Part shown: piece after piece, positions 8,871-18,775 of the stretch | How the letters are laid out: the number at the start of each line of letters is the position of its first letter | Numbering within the stretch: the stretch's first letter is position 1 | Notes under the pieces: generated by a model | Database searches by the model: none | Told to the model about the DNA's origin: nothing | The model's input: the letters and a program-made list of their open reading frames with translations, nothing else | Assembly (NCBI RefSeq): GCF_030209575.1 | Contig: NZ_JARVRS010000001.1 | Location: forward strand, 1,984,001-2,048,000 | DNA from: Leifsonia sp. fls2-241-R2A-40a | GTDB taxonomy: Bacteria > Actinomycetota > Actinomycetes > Actinomycetales > Microbacteriaceae | Direction: 5' to 3' | DNA length: 64,000 nucleotides | Program-made: the position numbers and the translations under genes

Positions 8871-9287
8871 TCAGGAGCGCACTTCGCGGCCGTGGACGGT
8901 GACCGCGTAGATCACGAGGACATCCAGCGCGATCATCACGAGGGACCACCAGGGCTGCGCGGGCAGCGACATCACGTGACTGACCGCGTTGATCGCGACC
9001 ACGATCGCGACGACGATGCGCGCCCAGGCCCGACCGGTGAGCAGGAAGAACGCCAGCACGACCATCACCAGACCGACGATCAGTGACCACCAGCCCCAGC
9101 CGGCCACGTCGAACGATGCCGCCCTGCCTTGCGGGCCGACGAAGTAGGCGGTGTTCGGCCCGACGATCGCCATGATCCCGTAGAAGATGTCGATGGCCGC
9201 GCCGAGCAGGAGAAGGATTCCTGCGAAGTAGATCCAGCCCACCCAGCCGGTCCTCTCGCTGGCGGCATGAGCTTGTGTCTGAGACAT
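8871..9287 (-). CDS. Four-helix membrane protein, DUF7144-like
   Basis: 138-residue protein with four hydrophobic segments separated by short loops (WIYFAGILLLLGAAIDIFYGIMAI; WWSLIVGLVMVVLAFFLL; ARIVVAIVVAINAVSHVM; PWWSLVMIALDVLVIYAV). The pattern, including 'GWIYFAGILLLLGAAIDIFYGI', matches the actinobacterial small membrane proteins filed under DUF7144, whose function is unknown. The ATG at 9287 is preferred over an in-frame TTG at 9296; GAGAGG lies about 10 bases upstream. Confidence 0.78.
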   Translation of the reverse strand: MSQTQAHAASERTGWVGWIYFAGILLLLGAAIDIFYGIMAIVGPNTAYFVGPQGRAASFDVAGWGWWSLIVGLVMVVLAFFLLTGRAWARIVVAIVVAINAVSHVMSLPAQPWWSLVMIALDVLVIYAVTVHGREVRS

Positions 9288-9447
9288 CACTACCAACCTC
9301 TCCGGGCGGGATCTCGACGCGCGCCCTCATCCTGTAGCCCGCATGATGCAGTGATGTGACGGGGGTTGGCTATACACCGTTTCGCTCACTGACCGGTTTG
9401 GTCGGCGATGTGTCGAGTGGGGGATTCCTTGAACGATCCTGCTCGCC

Positions 9448-10740
9448 CTACCGGCGGGCTGACGCGAGGAGGGCCTCCGTGTGTTCGACGACTTCACGGG
9501 GTCCGTCATGCTGGCGGAGCGCCTCGCCGATGCGTTCGGCGCCCGTCCGGTAGGCGTCCCCGCCGGAGACCCGCCGCCACGCGCGCAGGATCGCACGCGG
9601 AGACGGTGTTCCCGTGCGGAGATTGATCCCGGCGCCGGCCCAGGTGACGCGGGCTGCGACTTCCGGCTTGTCCAGGTCTCCGCCCGCGACCACCAGAGGG
9701 ACGCCGTGGTGCAGCGCTGCCAGCACGCCGCCCCACCCGCCGTTGGTCACCATCACGTCGACGCGGGGCAGCAGCCGATCGTACGGGAGCAGGTCTGCGA
9801 CGCGGGCGTTCGGCGGCGCAGGGAACGGCAACTCGCTGTTCCCGCGCACTCCGGTCGCGACGGCAAGCTGTACCCATTGACGTCCGAGCGCTGCGAATGT
9901 CGGCCGGATGAGGTCGGCAGGATCCACATTCTGGGTGCCCTGCGTCACGTGCACCACCGGACGCGGGTCCGCGAGCGATTCCGGCCACCACGCGGGCTCC
10001 GGGATGCCGCTCCCGGCATGGTCTGCGAGTTCGCCGACCCAGACGATCCGCCCCGGCCACTGAGGCCGGGGGTACTCCAGTTGCTCGACGCCGCTGGCGC
10101 ACACCAGATCGCGCGAGTACAGCGCCTCCTGGAAGGTGAGTGCCGTCGGTGGAAGGCCGGCGAGCGCGCGTTGCTCGTGGAACGCACGCTGAATCGGGCG
10201 GGATGCGGCCGAGAGCGCCGCCCAGAGTGCGCGGTCTCGCAGGCGGCCGAGCACCGACGTCGCCGGTTGCAGGCCCAGGCCGGGCGGCGGAGCACCCGGG
10301 GAGGGCGTCGCGAGGGGGACGAGCGCGACCGTGACCCGCGGAGTGCCGGTCCGTTCGGCGGCCAGATGCGCGCCGAGGGAGAGACCGTCGGCGACGAGGA
10401 CATCCCAAGGCCGCCTGTCGAAGGACGCCGTCAGGTCGGCGCACTGCGCGGCTCCCGTCCGGACGAACAGGTCCTCGACGTTCACGATCAGCTGGCGGGG
10501 CCCCTTCCGGCCGCGCAGCCGCGGGAACGTCGGGGACAGGTCGTTCTCGTCGAAGTCCGGCGCCCTCATCCACAGCACCGGTTCCGCCCCGTCGGCGCGG
10601 AAGGCGTCGGCGTGGGCCGACCCTGTGTACACGCGCACCCGGTGCCCGGCCGCAGAAAAGGCGCGTGCTACCGCCCGCATCGGCGCGACGTGGCCGGAGA
10701 ACGGCATGACCGCGAGCATCACCTCTGCCATGGCAGCCAT
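9448..10740 (-). CDS. UGT/MGT-type glycosyltransferase
   Basis: 430-residue GT-B glycosyltransferase of the family that includes macrolide and zeaxanthin glycosyltransferases (GT1). The N-terminal acceptor domain starts with AVMPFSGHVAPMRAVARAF. The C-terminal donor domain carries VTNGGWGGVLAALHHGVPLVVAGGDLDKPEVAARV, the family's donor-sugar signature. It would transfer an NDP-sugar to a small hydrophobic acceptor. The start is ATG at 10740 or 10731. It follows the flavin operon after a 102-base gap on the same strand, so it may be read through from it, but nothing ties it to flavin chemistry. Confidence 0.85.
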   Translation of the reverse strand: MAAMAEVMLAVMPFSGHVAPMRAVARAFSAAGHRVRVYTGSAHADAFRADGAEPVLWMRAPDFDENDLSPTFPRLRGRKGPRQLIVNVEDLFVRTGAAQCADLTASFDRRPWDVLVADGLSLGAHLAAERTGTPRVTVALVPLATPSPGAPPPGLGLQPATSVLGRLRDRALWAALSAASRPIQRAFHEQRALAGLPPTALTFQEALYSRDLVCASGVEQLEYPRPQWPGRIVWVGELADHAGSGIPEPAWWPESLADPRPVVHVTQGTQNVDPADLIRPTFAALGRQWVQLAVATGVRGNSELPFPAPPNARVADLLPYDRLLPRVDVMVTNGGWGGVLAALHHGVPLVVAGGDLDKPEVAARVTWAGAGINLRTGTPSPRAILRAWRRVSGGDAYRTGAERIGEALRQHDGPREVVEHTEALLASARR

Positions 10741-10842
10741 GGTGAGGCATTCGGGCCGGACGGCGCTAGAGCGGTGGTGCGCTCAACCGTCGACAGACTC
10801 CAGCGAGACCGCGCGCTGATCAACCGTGATGCTCCTGGCCCA

Positions 10843-11343
10843 TCACTCGAGCAGTACCTTGACCTTGCGCCGGTGCCACACGATCGGCGCCGGTAGCTCG
10901 TCGCTCATCAGGGACAGGACCCGGAGCACGATGATGTCGTGGTCGCCGGCCGGGTAGGTGTGCTCGACGACACACTCCAACCACGTGGGCGAGCCTTCGA
11001 GGAACACCGCACCGGACGGCAGTTCGGCCTTGCGTACGCCGCGGAGCCGGCTCTGCTTGTCCCGTGACGCCAACTGGCTCGTCTTCCCCGCGTGGTCTGC
11101 TCCCAGGACGGACACTCCTATCGTCGGCGCAGCCGCCAGGTCCGGCCAGGTGGTCGAACTGCGCTGCACAGCGAACGACACCATCGGGGGATCGAAGGAG
11201 ACGCCGACCGAGAACGATGACGCGATCATCACCACGGGCTCGTCCGCGATCGTTGCGGCGAGCGCCGCCACCCCGGAGGGGAAGCCCGCGAATGCGGCCC
11301 GCATCTCGTCCGGATCGGTCGTGAAGTCGTACGTCATCGTCAT
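10843..11343 (-). CDS. Flavin reductase, split-barrel type (RutF/HpaC-like)
   Basis: 166-residue FMN-binding split-barrel protein: [47 protein letters not shown] follows the pattern of NAD(P)H:flavin reductases such as RutF and HpaC. It would provide FMNH2 to the two FMN-dependent monooxygenases encoded upstream in the operon. The ATG at 11343 overlaps the stop of the preceding reductase gene by four bases (ATGA), so it is translationally coupled. It is the last gene of the coupled run. Confidence 0.88.
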   Translation of the reverse strand: MTMTYDFTTDPDEMRAAFAGFPSGVAALAATIADEPVVMIASSFSVGVSFDPPMVSFAVQRSSTTWPDLAAAPTIGVSVLGADHAGKTSQLASRDKQSRLRGVRKAELPSGAVFLEGSPTWLECVVEHTYPAGDHDIIVLRVLSLMSDELPAPIVWHRRKVKVLLE

Positions 11344-11843
11344 CGCGATCGCCCCTCGCCGAGCGACGCCTGAATGGCGGCGCCCCAAGCCGCGACGTAC
11401 TTGTCCAATGTGCCGTCCTCCGGGTACCGGGAGTCCAGCTGGTACAAGCCCTGGGCCGGGCAGACCGCGCCGAGTTCGACGAGCACCGGCTTGAGGCTGA
11501 GTTCAGGAGCGAGTGCGTGGGCGGGGCCGGCGCCCAGCATGAACGGCACCGCGACCTGTCCGGCGAGGCCGTCGGCCGTCGCGAACTGGTCGAGGAAGAG
11601 TTTGAGCAGGCCGGAGTACGTGCCCTTGAAGGTGGGCGACGCGGCGATCACGAGGTCCGCCTCCTGCACCCGGGCTACAGCCTCCCGGACGAGCGGATCG
11701 CCGAAGCCGAGGAGCCCGTGGCCCAGCTCGGAGACCTCGATCGTCTCCGCTCGCGCGCCAAGGGCTGCGGCGAGGCGCTCGGCGGCGTCGCGGGTGCGCG
11801 ACTGCGGCTTGGGATTGCCCACGATGACTGCTGCTGTGACCAT
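11340..11843 (-). CDS. NADPH-dependent FMN reductase (SsuE-like flavodoxin fold)
   Basis: 167-residue flavodoxin-fold reductase. It begins [21 protein letters not shown] (phosphate-binding loop for FMN) and has [20 protein letters not shown], the segment typical of SsuE/MsuE reductases of two-component monooxygenases. It is a second, structurally unrelated flavin reductase in the same operon, as if each monooxygenase had its own partner. The start shares one base with the stop of the transporter-kinase fusion (TGATG) and the end overlaps the next gene by four bases. Confidence 0.9.
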   Translation of the reverse strand: MVTAAVIVGNPKPQSRTRDAAERLAAALGARAETIEVSELGHGLLGFGDPLVREAVARVQEADLVIAASPTFKGTYSGLLKLFLDQFATADGLAGQVAVPFMLGAGPAHALAPELSLKPVLVELGAVCPAQGLYQLDSRYPEDGTLDKYVAAWGAAIQASLGEGRSR

Positions 11844-13600
11844 CAGGCCTTCGTCCTTTCGTCTGATTCGCGGTCGCGGAGCAGGGAGCGTGCGTCCCGC
11901 TCGTCGTCCCGCATCGCCTGGATGAGCTCCTCCGCGGTGCCGAAGGCGCGCTGGGCGCGGAGGAGGAGCCCGGGGGTGAGCTCGGCGCGGCGGCCGTACA
12001 GGTCGCCTGCGAAGTCGAGGACGTGCACCTCGACGGTTCTCGCCCGGCCGGGGAAGGTGTCGTTGCTGCCGACCGAGATCAGCGCGGGCCGGGGCTCCCG
12101 CCAGGTCTCGGCCCGGAAGGCGCCGACGTACACGCCGTCGGCGGGCGAGCGGGCCGGGTCCTCCAGATCGAGGTTGGCGGTGGGGAAGCCGAGGTCGTGC
12201 CCGGTCCCGGCTCCCGGCACGACGGTGCCCACGAGGACGTCGTCGGCCGCCGGGCGCGCCGGCAGGAGGGCCGCGGCGACGATGCTCACCACGCCGACGG
12301 CCGCCAGTGCGGCGAGCGAGGCGGCGGTGCCGGTCGCCGCGAGCACCACCGACGTCACGGCGCTCCCCAGCACGGCACCGAGCTGCTTCATCGCGTTGAA
12401 GGCGCCGGACGCCGCGCCGATCGACGACCGCTCGACCGAGCTGACCGTCGCGATCGAGAACGGCGACCACAGGAACGAGTTCGCGATCCCGAACAGGGCG
12501 AAGACGGCGGCGATAGCCAACAGCGGCGCCCCGGCCCAGACGAGCGCCGCCGTGCCGCCGATGGAGGCGACCAGCGCCGCGCCGCCGATGACGGCGACCA
12601 CCCGTAGGCCGACCGTGTTGTTGAGGCGTGCGGAGAACGGCGCAGCAACGAGGCAGACCAGCCCCATCGGCACCAGGACGACCGACGCCGTGACGACATT
12701 CAGCCCGCGCTCGGCCTGCAGCGCCAGCATCAGCGGGATGGGCGCGGAGCCGACACAGAACGCAGCGGCGGCGGCGCCCCAGGACGCGGTGACGAAACCG
12801 CGGCGGCGGAGCAACGCGACGGGCAGCAGCGCACGGTCGCCCGACCGCCGCTGCACCCACACCACGCCGACCACGAGCATGATGCCGACCACGACGAGGA
12901 GCCACCGCGGCACCCCCGCAACGGTGGGCGATGCGGCATCGGTGCCCTGGATCCCGAGCACCAGTGCGCATCCGCCGAGCGCGTTGCCCGCCATCGCCCA
13001 CAGCGGGATGCGCGCCGGATGCCGCTCGGAGACCGGCACCCATCGCAGGACCGCGACAGCGGTGACCAGACCGATCGGCAGGTTGACCGCGAAGATCGAC
13101 GGCCAGCCTGCGGCCCCGACAAGGAGCCCGCCGAGGATCGGCCCGGCGACTGTCGCGGCTCCGCCGACCGCACCCCAGATCCCGAGGGCGATCGCGAGCC
13201 GCGGCGGGGCGAACAGCGTCCGGATGATCGTCAGGCACTGCGGAGTCATGAGCGCCGCCCCGACCCCCTGCGCGACGCGCCAGCCGATCAGCGAGCCGAT
13301 GTCCTGCGACAGCGCGCACAGCACCGAGCCGACGGTGAACGCCGCAAGCCCGATCAGGTAGACCCGCCGGCGGCCGAACCGATCGCCGAGCCGGCCCGCG
13401 ATCAGCAGCGGGACGGCGTAGGCGATGAGGTAGCCGCTATTGACCCAGATCGCGAGGGTGGCCGTGGTGCCGAGGCCCGTGATCAGCGCGGGCAGAGCCA
13501 CCGAGGTGATGGTGCTGTCCAGCAGGAGCATGAAGAAACCGAGGCAGAGGCTGCTCAGGGCCAGCCAGTCCGCGGTCGACCGCCGCACCGCGCCGCTCAT
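11843..13600 (-). CDS. Fusion protein: MFS (DHA2-type) transporter with C-terminal riboflavin kinase domain
   Basis: 585-residue single reading frame. Residues 1-~450 are a 14-helix major facilitator of the EmrB/QacA type ([15 protein letters not shown] in TM1, [13 protein letters not shown] loop 2-3). Residues ~455-580 (bases ~12238-11850) are a riboflavin kinase domain: G[14 protein letters not shown] (the PTAN ATP/Mg motif), [16 protein letters not shown] (canonical NPTF with Pro to Asp), and [16 protein letters not shown] with the catalytic-type Glu. No FAD synthetase domain is present. Inference: transport coupled to FMN formation (uptake with trapping as FMN) or local FMN supply to the operon's monooxygenases. 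The DHA2 type is usually an exporter, so direction is open. The start lies 1 base after the upstream stop. Confidence 0.9.
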   Translation of the reverse strand: MSGAVRRSTADWLALSSLCLGFFMLLLDSTITSVALPALITGLGTTATLAIWVNSGYLIAYAVPLLIAGRLGDRFGRRRVYLIGLAAFTVGSVLCALSQDIGSLIGWRVAQGVGAALMTPQCLTIIRTLFAPPRLAIALGIWGAVGGAATVAGPILGGLLVGAAGWPSIFAVNLPIGLVTAVAVLRWVPVSERHPARIPLWAMAGNALGGCALVLGIQGTDAASPTVAGVPRWLLVVVGIMLVVGVVWVQRRSGDRALLPVALLRRRGFVTASWGAAAAAFCVGSAPIPLMLALQAERGLNVVTASVVLVPMGLVCLVAAPFSARLNNTVGLRVVAVIGGAALVASIGGTAALVWAGAPLLAIAAVFALFGIANSFLWSPFSIATVSSVERSSIGAASGAFNAMKQLGAVLGSAVTSVVLAATGTAASLAALAAVGVVSIVAAALLPARPAADDVLVGTVVPGAGTGHDLGFPTANLDLEDPARSPADGVYVGAFRAETWREPRPALISVGSNDTFPGRARTVEVHVLDFAGDLYGRRAELTPGLLLRAQRAFGTAEELIQAMRDDERDARSLLRDRESDERTKA

Positions 13601-13601
13601 C

Positions 13602-14936
13602 TCAGACCGCCAGATTCTCGCGAAGCGTCGACCCGGGATAGCGCGGCGCCAGCGCCCCGCGCCGGCGGAGCTCGGGCATGAGCAGCTCGCTCAGCTCGGC
13701 GAGGCCGGACGGCATCGACAGCGGGCTCGACAGCATGTACCCGCCGCGCGACCCGGTCTGCGCGAAGTTCTCCTGCAGGGCGTCCGCCACCGTCGCGGCG
13801 TCGCCGACGATGGTGTGGTCCAGCCCGGTCGCAGCCCCGAAGCCGTGCGTGAAGAACTCCGCCCGGGTCAGGGTGTGGTCCTCACCGAGCTCGGCCACGA
13901 GCGAGCCGACGAAACCGGCAGGGCTCGCCTGGGCCGCCACGATCTCGTCGCGGAGATCGCCCAGCCGGAACGAGTCCGGCAGGGTCGAGAAGTCGTACCC
14001 GGCGTTGTGCGACAGCATCGCGCCGACGGCCTCCTCCGTCCAGAAGTCGAGCACCGCATCCCGCCGGGCCATCGCCTCCGCGGTGGTGCGACCCACGATC
14101 GCCTGCGTGGCCCAGAGGATGCCGACCTTCGCCGGATCCCTCCCCTCGGCGACGAGCGCCTCGTCGAGCATCCGGCGGTGCCGCTGCTGGCCGGGAAGGC
14201 TGCCGCCGAACCCGAAGACGAGGTCGGCGAAGGACGCCGAGCCCGCGATGCCGCGGGGCGAGTTGCCGGCCTGCACGATCAGCGGGTGCACCTGTGGGCT
14301 CGGTACGGAGGCGAGCGGCCCCTTCACCGTGAAGAACTCGCCGTCGTGGTCGATCGGGTGCACCTTCGACGGGTCGGCGAACCGCCCGGTCGCCGCATCG
14401 CGGATGATCGCATCCGGGGCGACCGAGTCCCACAGCGCCCTGCACACGCGGATGAACTCCTCCATCCGCTCGTACCGGAGGTCGTGGTCGATGAGCTGGG
14501 CGTAGCCGTAGTTCGCCGCGTCGGCCCCTCGGCTCGACGCCACGACGTTGAAGGCGATCCGGCCTCCCGTGACGTGGTCGAGCGAGTTGAGGAGGCGGGC
14601 GACATAGAAGGGGTGCATGAAGGTCGAGGAGTAGGTGAGCCCGAAGCCGATCTTCTCGGTGACCATCGACATCGCAGCGATGACCGGCGACATGTCCTGC
14701 CTCGGCCACTGGATGCCCCACTCGACCGCCGGGTCGATGCTCCCCCGCCAGGTGCTCGGGATGCCCGATCCATCGCCGAAGAACAGCATGTCGACGCCGG
14801 CGCGCTCGGCGGTCTTCGCGACCTCCAGGTACATGCGGACGTCGGGGAACTGCTGCCCGACCCACGAACCCGGCTGCGCCCAGCGGCCCTCGGTGTGCGT
14901 GAAGGAGAGGTCGTACGCGATATGCATGCCGCTCAT
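13602..14936 (-). CDS. FMN-dependent monooxygenase, NtaA/SnaA/DszA family
   Basis: 444-residue class C flavin monooxygenase with a luciferase-like barrel. It has the NtaA/SnaA/DszA landmarks: MHIAYDLSF start, [40 protein letters not shown], and [21 protein letters not shown]. Such enzymes use FMNH2 delivered by a separate reductase to attack S- or N-containing organics (EDTA, NTA, sulfones, pristinamycin). Riboflavin hydrolase RcaE is reported to be of this type. The ATG at 14936 overlaps the isochorismatase stop (ATGA). The substrate is not given by sequence; see the operon finding. Confidence 0.9.
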   Translation of the reverse strand: MSGMHIAYDLSFTHTEGRWAQPGSWVGQQFPDVRMYLEVAKTAERAGVDMLFFGDGSGIPSTWRGSIDPAVEWGIQWPRQDMSPVIAAMSMVTEKIGFGLTYSSTFMHPFYVARLLNSLDHVTGGRIAFNVVASSRGADAANYGYAQLIDHDLRYERMEEFIRVCRALWDSVAPDAIIRDAATGRFADPSKVHPIDHDGEFFTVKGPLASVPSPQVHPLIVQAGNSPRGIAGSASFADLVFGFGGSLPGQQRHRRMLDEALVAEGRDPAKVGILWATQAIVGRTTAEAMARRDAVLDFWTEEAVGAMLSHNAGYDFSTLPDSFRLGDLRDEIVAAQASPAGFVGSLVAELGEDHTLTRAEFFTHGFGAATGLDHTIVGDAATVADALQENFAQTGSRGGYMLSSPLSMPSGLAELSELLMPELRRRGALAPRYPGSTLRENLAV

Positions 14937-15592
14937 GCGGTCACCCGCTTCCAGAGCGAGACGACCTCGTCGCTGTCCGAGAGCACGGCGACATTGAGCT
15001 CCAGCTGGACCAGCGCCGCCTCGTTCACGGCCAGGTCGTACGCGGCCGTCGCGTCCCGCGGCACCACGACCGGCCAGTCGAGCTGCATCGCATCCTGCGC
15101 GGTGGCGTCGACGCAGCACTCGCTGGTGAGGCCCACGATGGTGAGCCAGTCGTAGCCGGCGGAGCGCATCCGCTGGTCGAGGTCGGTCCCGAGGAAGCCG
15201 CTGTAGCCGCGCTTGACGACCCGCAGCTCGCCGTCGGCGGGCTGCATGCGGTACCACTCCGCACCCGCCGAGCCCACGATGCAGGGCTCTGTCGGGGCCA
15301 TCGGTGCATCGTAGTCGCCCTCGCGCAGCCAGTTGCTGGAGCGCCACGGGCGCGCCGGGTCGCTGCCCAGCTCCACCCAGACCACCGGGACGCCGGCCTC
15401 GCGGGCGGCGTCGACCAGGGCGCCGATCCGGGTCACCGTCGCGTCGAGCTCGGCGACCACCTCCTCGGTCAGCCCGTAGGCGCCGAGCGCGGCCGGGTCG
15501 CCGAAGTCGCGCTGGACGTCGACGACGACCAGGGCGGGCGTGGTGCCCGGCCGGGTCAGCTGAGCGAGCTGCGCATCGCGGAGGGCGCTCAC
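14933..15592 (-). CDS. Isochorismatase-fold cysteine hydrolase (RutB-like)
   Basis: 219-residue alpha/beta hydrolase of the isochorismatase superfamily with a complete catalytic triad: Asp25 in VVVDVQRDF, Lys127 in VVKRGYSGF and Cys160 in GLTSECCVDATA. Members hydrolyse amides and ureides; RutB hydrolyses the peroxyureidoacrylate made by RutA. The neighbour upstream is a RutA-like oxygenase whose stop overlaps this gene's GTG start (GTGA at 15589-15592). The pair therefore looks like a ring-opening oxygenase plus ureide/amide hydrolase. Confidence 0.9.
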   Translation of the reverse strand: MSALRDAQLAQLTRPGTTPALVVVDVQRDFGDPAALGAYGLTEEVVAELDATVTRIGALVDAAREAGVPVVWVELGSDPARPWRSSNWLREGDYDAPMAPTEPCIVGSAGAEWYRMQPADGELRVVKRGYSGFLGTDLDQRMRSAGYDWLTIVGLTSECCVDATAQDAMQLDWPVVVPRDATAAYDLAVNEAALVQLELNVAVLSDSDEVVSLWKRVTA

Positions 15593-16653
15593 CGGTCGCC
15601 GCCCGCATCGTGGGCCCGGAGGGCCGGGAGGACCGTCTCGCCGAACAGCACCATGTCCTGGTCGTACTCGGGGAAGATCAGCATCAGGCCGTCGAGGTCC
15701 GCCTCGCCGACGATGTACTGGATGTGCTCGGTGACGGTGTCCGCAGAACCGGCCACGTAGGCGGTCTGGAAGGCCGCCTCCCCGACCGCGCCCGACGCCC
15801 AGGCCCGGGCCTGGTCCTCGGGCACGCCCCACGACGCGCGCATGTTCGCCAGCGCCTCCCGGTCGACGCCCGCGCCCCACTCCTTCACCTTCGCCTCGGC
15901 GAGCGCGTCCGTCTCCGCCTGGACGACGGTGAGCATCGAGTAGGTCTTGCAGACCCGCCCGTTCGCCGCCGCCCGGGCGTGGACGTCGGCCGAGAGGTCC
16001 TTCATCTCCTCCAGGCTGTCGCCGGCGAGGAAGGCCCCGTCGGCGAACCGAGCCTGGAAGGCACGGGCGGCCTCCGACTTGCCCGCGCTGATGATGGTCG
16101 GCGTGGACGAGGGGTGGGGACGCGACTCGCAGTCCACGAGCTCGAAGTACGGCGTGCGCATGGTGACGGAGTCCTCGGTCCAGAGCCGGGTCACCGCCTC
16201 CGTCCACAGCTCGGTCATCGTGTATCGGTCCGCGTGGCTGAGGGTCGCGTCCCAGATCCCGAACTGCTCGAACTCCCCGGCGTAGGCGCCGTTGACGATG
16301 TTCATTCCCGCGCGGCCGCCGGACACGTCCTGCAGCGTGGCGTACATCTTCGCCGCGACTGCCGGGTTGTGCACGTTGGCATGCATGGTGGCCCAGATCT
16401 GCACCCGCTCCGTCGCCTCGGCGAGCGCCGACATCATGGTCATCGACTCCAATGAGCGGCCCCAGTGATCCGTGGTCCCGCCGAAGCCGCGCCATTTCGC
16501 CATCGACATGATGAAGTCGAGGCCGATGTTCTCGGCGTGCACGGCCGCGCGCTTGTTCCAGGCGTACGTGGCTTCGGGGTGGGGGGCGGTGGTGGAGAGC
16601 ATCCAGCCGCCGTTTCCGATCGGGAGGAAGATCCCATAGTCTTTCGCGGGCAT
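15589..16653 (-). CDS. RutA-like FMN-dependent monooxygenase (luciferase-like)
   Basis: 354-residue luciferase-like monooxygenase. The N-terminus (YGIFLPIGNGGWMLSTTAPH) and the block MSMAKWRGFGGTTDHWGRSLESMTMM closely parallel the uracil-cleaving pyrimidine oxygenase RutA as I recall it ([39 protein letters not shown]). RutA opens the uracil ring between N3 and C4 with FMNH2 and O2. Here the true substrate may be uracil-like or a fused-ring relative. RutC, RutD and RutE homologues are absent. The ATG at 16653 has AAAGG upstream. It follows the solute-binding protein after 30 bases. Confidence 0.85.
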   Translation of the reverse strand: MPAKDYGIFLPIGNGGWMLSTTAPHPEATYAWNKRAAVHAENIGLDFIMSMAKWRGFGGTTDHWGRSLESMTMMSALAEATERVQIWATMHANVHNPAVAAKMYATLQDVSGGRAGMNIVNGAYAGEFEQFGIWDATLSHADRYTMTELWTEAVTRLWTEDSVTMRTPYFELVDCESRPHPSSTPTIISAGKSEAARAFQARFADGAFLAGDSLEEMKDLSADVHARAAANGRVCKTYSMLTVVQAETDALAEAKVKEWGAGVDREALANMRASWGVPEDQARAWASGAVGEAAFQTAYVAGSADTVTEHIQYIVGEADLDGLMLIFPEYDQDMVLFGETVLPALRAHDAGGDR

Positions 16654-16683
16654 TGAGCGCCTTTCGCTGGGGTCGGTGTCGTC

Positions 16684-17796
16684 TTACGGGGCGGGCCAGA
16701 TGAGCGTGTCGCCCGTGTAGATGGCTTCGATGTAGGAGTTGTCGAACCACTTCGCCGCCGTGTCACCGGTCACGGAGTCGGGGACGATCTGGAACTGGTG
16801 CAGCATGTCGACGAGCTTCGTGACGTTCTTCGGGTCCATGCCTCCGAGCGGCTGGTCGGGGGTGGGGTTGTCGGCCACGACCTGCGTCTCGGTCTTCCAG
16901 ATGGTCGCGTTGAGCTTCTTGTCGTAGGTGGCGCCGCCGGACAGGTCCGCGGCGAAGCCGACGCACTCCTCGATGTTCGCGTCGCTCGCGGTGCAGTAGT
17001 CGTAGGCGTGCAGGGCGGCGCGCAGGATGTCCTGCACCGCCGTCGGGTGCGCCTTCGCGAACGCCGGGTTGACGGCCATCGCGCCGAGGGAGCTCGGGAT
17101 GCCGTACGTGACCGGCTGCCAGACCGTCACCTTGTCGCCGGCCGCCTTGAGCTGGTTGGGCTCGTTGGAGATGAAGCCGGTCAGCGCCGCGAGGCCGTCC
17201 TGCTTGCGGGGCAGCACCGAGGGGTCATAGCCCTCCTTGACCAGCTTCAGCGAGTCCCAGGCGACGCCGGCCTTGACCATCATCGCCTCCACCGACGCGG
17301 GGACGTAGCCCTTGTGGCCGACGACCTGTCCGTCAAGCTGCGTGAGGTCGGTGATGCCCGGGTTGGTCATCAGGATGTCGAGGCCCGCGTTCGAGTAGGA
17401 CGAGATGCCCTCGATGTCGATGCCGTTGGCGCGCGCCTGGATCAGGTCCTGCTGCGCGATGGCCGAGACGGTCGCCTGCCCGCTCGCGAGCAGCTTCGTG
17501 TTCTGGGCGGTGTCGCCGCTTCCCGGCTTGAGCGACACGTTCAGGCACAGGTCGGAGAAGTAGCCGAGCTTGCTGGCGGCGATGTACTCCAGGATCGAGG
17601 CGGAGGACTGGAACTGGTAGCCGGAGAGGTACGTGATCGGGCCGGCCGCCTTGTTCTGCTCGCAGCGCTTGGACGAGATGGCGGTTCCCGACGATGCGGA
17701 GCCGGTGGACGATCCGGAACTGCAAGCGGCCACACCGAGCGTCAGGACGACGGCGGTGAGGGACGCGAGCCCGGCCTTGATGAGACGGTGCTGCAT
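16684..17796 (-). CDS. ABC transporter substrate-binding lipoprotein, NMT1/THI5 (SsuA/ThiY/RibY) type
   Basis: 370-residue lipoprotein with signal peptide and lipobox LGVAACS (Cys about 25). The mature part has the NMT1/THI5-like layout: ASKLGYFSDLCLNVSLKPGSGDTAQNTKLLASGQATVSAIAQQDLIQARANG. This SBP family binds sulfonates, pyrimidine thiamin precursors and, in RibY, riboflavin. It is encoded with its own permease and ATPase directly upstream of the flavin monooxygenases, so it very likely delivers their substrate. Confidence 0.88.
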   Translation of the reverse strand: MQHRLIKAGLASLTAVVLTLGVAACSSGSSTGSASSGTAISSKRCEQNKAAGPITYLSGYQFQSSASILEYIAASKLGYFSDLCLNVSLKPGSGDTAQNTKLLASGQATVSAIAQQDLIQARANGIDIEGISSYSNAGLDILMTNPGITDLTQLDGQVVGHKGYVPASVEAMMVKAGVAWDSLKLVKEGYDPSVLPRKQDGLAALTGFISNEPNQLKAAGDKVTVWQPVTYGIPSSLGAMAVNPAFAKAHPTAVQDILRAALHAYDYCTASDANIEECVGFAADLSGGATYDKKLNATIWKTETQVVADNPTPDQPLGGMDPKNVTKLVDMLHQFQIVPDSVTGDTAAKWFDNSYIEAIYTGDTLIWPAP

Positions 17797-17904
17797 GGGT
17801 CACTCCTTCGGGGATGGGGTGGTGCAGGGCTGCGCGATGGCAGGGGTGGGCCTCGTCGCCGGGCGGCGACAGGGTGTGGGGGCGGAGAGGCGCGACGGCC
17901 GCGG

Positions 17905-18765
17905 TCAGTCGGTGGAGCTCTCGTGCCAATGCAGGGCACGACGCTCGATCAACGTGATGACGCCGAGCAGGAGGACGCCCATGACGGCCAGGACGAAGAT
18001 GGCCGAGTAGACGACGGCGAGCTGGTTCATCGACGACGCGACGCTGATGACCGTCCCGAGACCGCCCGTCGAACCGGACGCGGAGAGCTCTGCGACCACG
18101 GCGCCGATGATCGAGAGCGGGAAGACGATGCGCAGGGCCGCGAAGATGTAGGGGAGCGCGTTGGGGATGCGCAGGTGGACGAGCATCTCCAGCCGCGAGG
18201 CATCCATCGTCTTGTACACCTGCATGACCTGCTGCGGGACGGAGCGCAGACCGACCGCGGTGTTGATGAGGATGGGGAAGAAGCAGATCAGCGCCGTGAT
18301 GATGAGCTTGGGCAGCGGTCCGAACCCGAAAGCGACGACGAGCGCGGGGGCGATCGCCACCAACGGCGTGACGTTCAGCACCACGGCGATCGGCATGATT
18401 GCCCTCCGCGCCAGCGGGAGCTCGCTGATCAGCACCGCGATCACGAAGGCGGCGACGAAGCCGATGGCCAGTCCGGCCGTCGCCTCGCCCAGAGTGATCA
18501 GGGCGTTGCCGAGGTAGTACCCGAGGTTGCCGCCCAGGGAGTCGCCGATCGCCTGCAGCGGCGGGAGCAGGTACGGCATGGAGGCCGCGCCCCACTGCCA
18601 GAGGCCGCCGAGGACGGCGAGCATGGCGATGAGCGGCAGCCACACGGCCGGGTGGATCCAGGCGATGCGGGACTTGGGATGCTTGAGGCTGAACCGCGAA
18701 GGCTCGGCGGGGACGTCCTCCTGCAGAGGGGGCGACACGGTTGCTCGTTCTGTTGCGACGCTCAT
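17905..18765 (-). CDS. ABC transporter permease, SsuC/TauC type
   Basis: 286-residue inner-membrane permease with about six hydrophobic segments and the EAA-type loop (KTMDASRLEMLVHLRIPNALPYIFAALRI) that contacts the ATPase. The layout matches nitrate/sulfonate/taurine and ThiX-type permeases. The ATG at 18765 is chosen because GGGAGG lies 5-6 bases upstream. It follows the ATPase gene after 10 bases and precedes the SBP gene by about 108 bases. Confidence 0.9.
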   Translation of the reverse strand: MSVATERATVSPPLQEDVPAEPSRFSLKHPKSRIAWIHPAVWLPLIAMLAVLGGLWQWGAASMPYLLPPLQAIGDSLGGNLGYYLGNALITLGEATAGLAIGFVAAFVIAVLISELPLARRAIMPIAVVLNVTPLVAIAPALVVAFGFGPLPKLIITALICFFPILINTAVGLRSVPQQVMQVYKTMDASRLEMLVHLRIPNALPYIFAALRIVFPLSIIGAVVAELSASGSTGGLGTVISVASSMNQLAVVYSAIFVLAVMGVLLLGVITLIERRALHWHESSTD

Positions 18766-18775
18766 CGCTGCCTCC

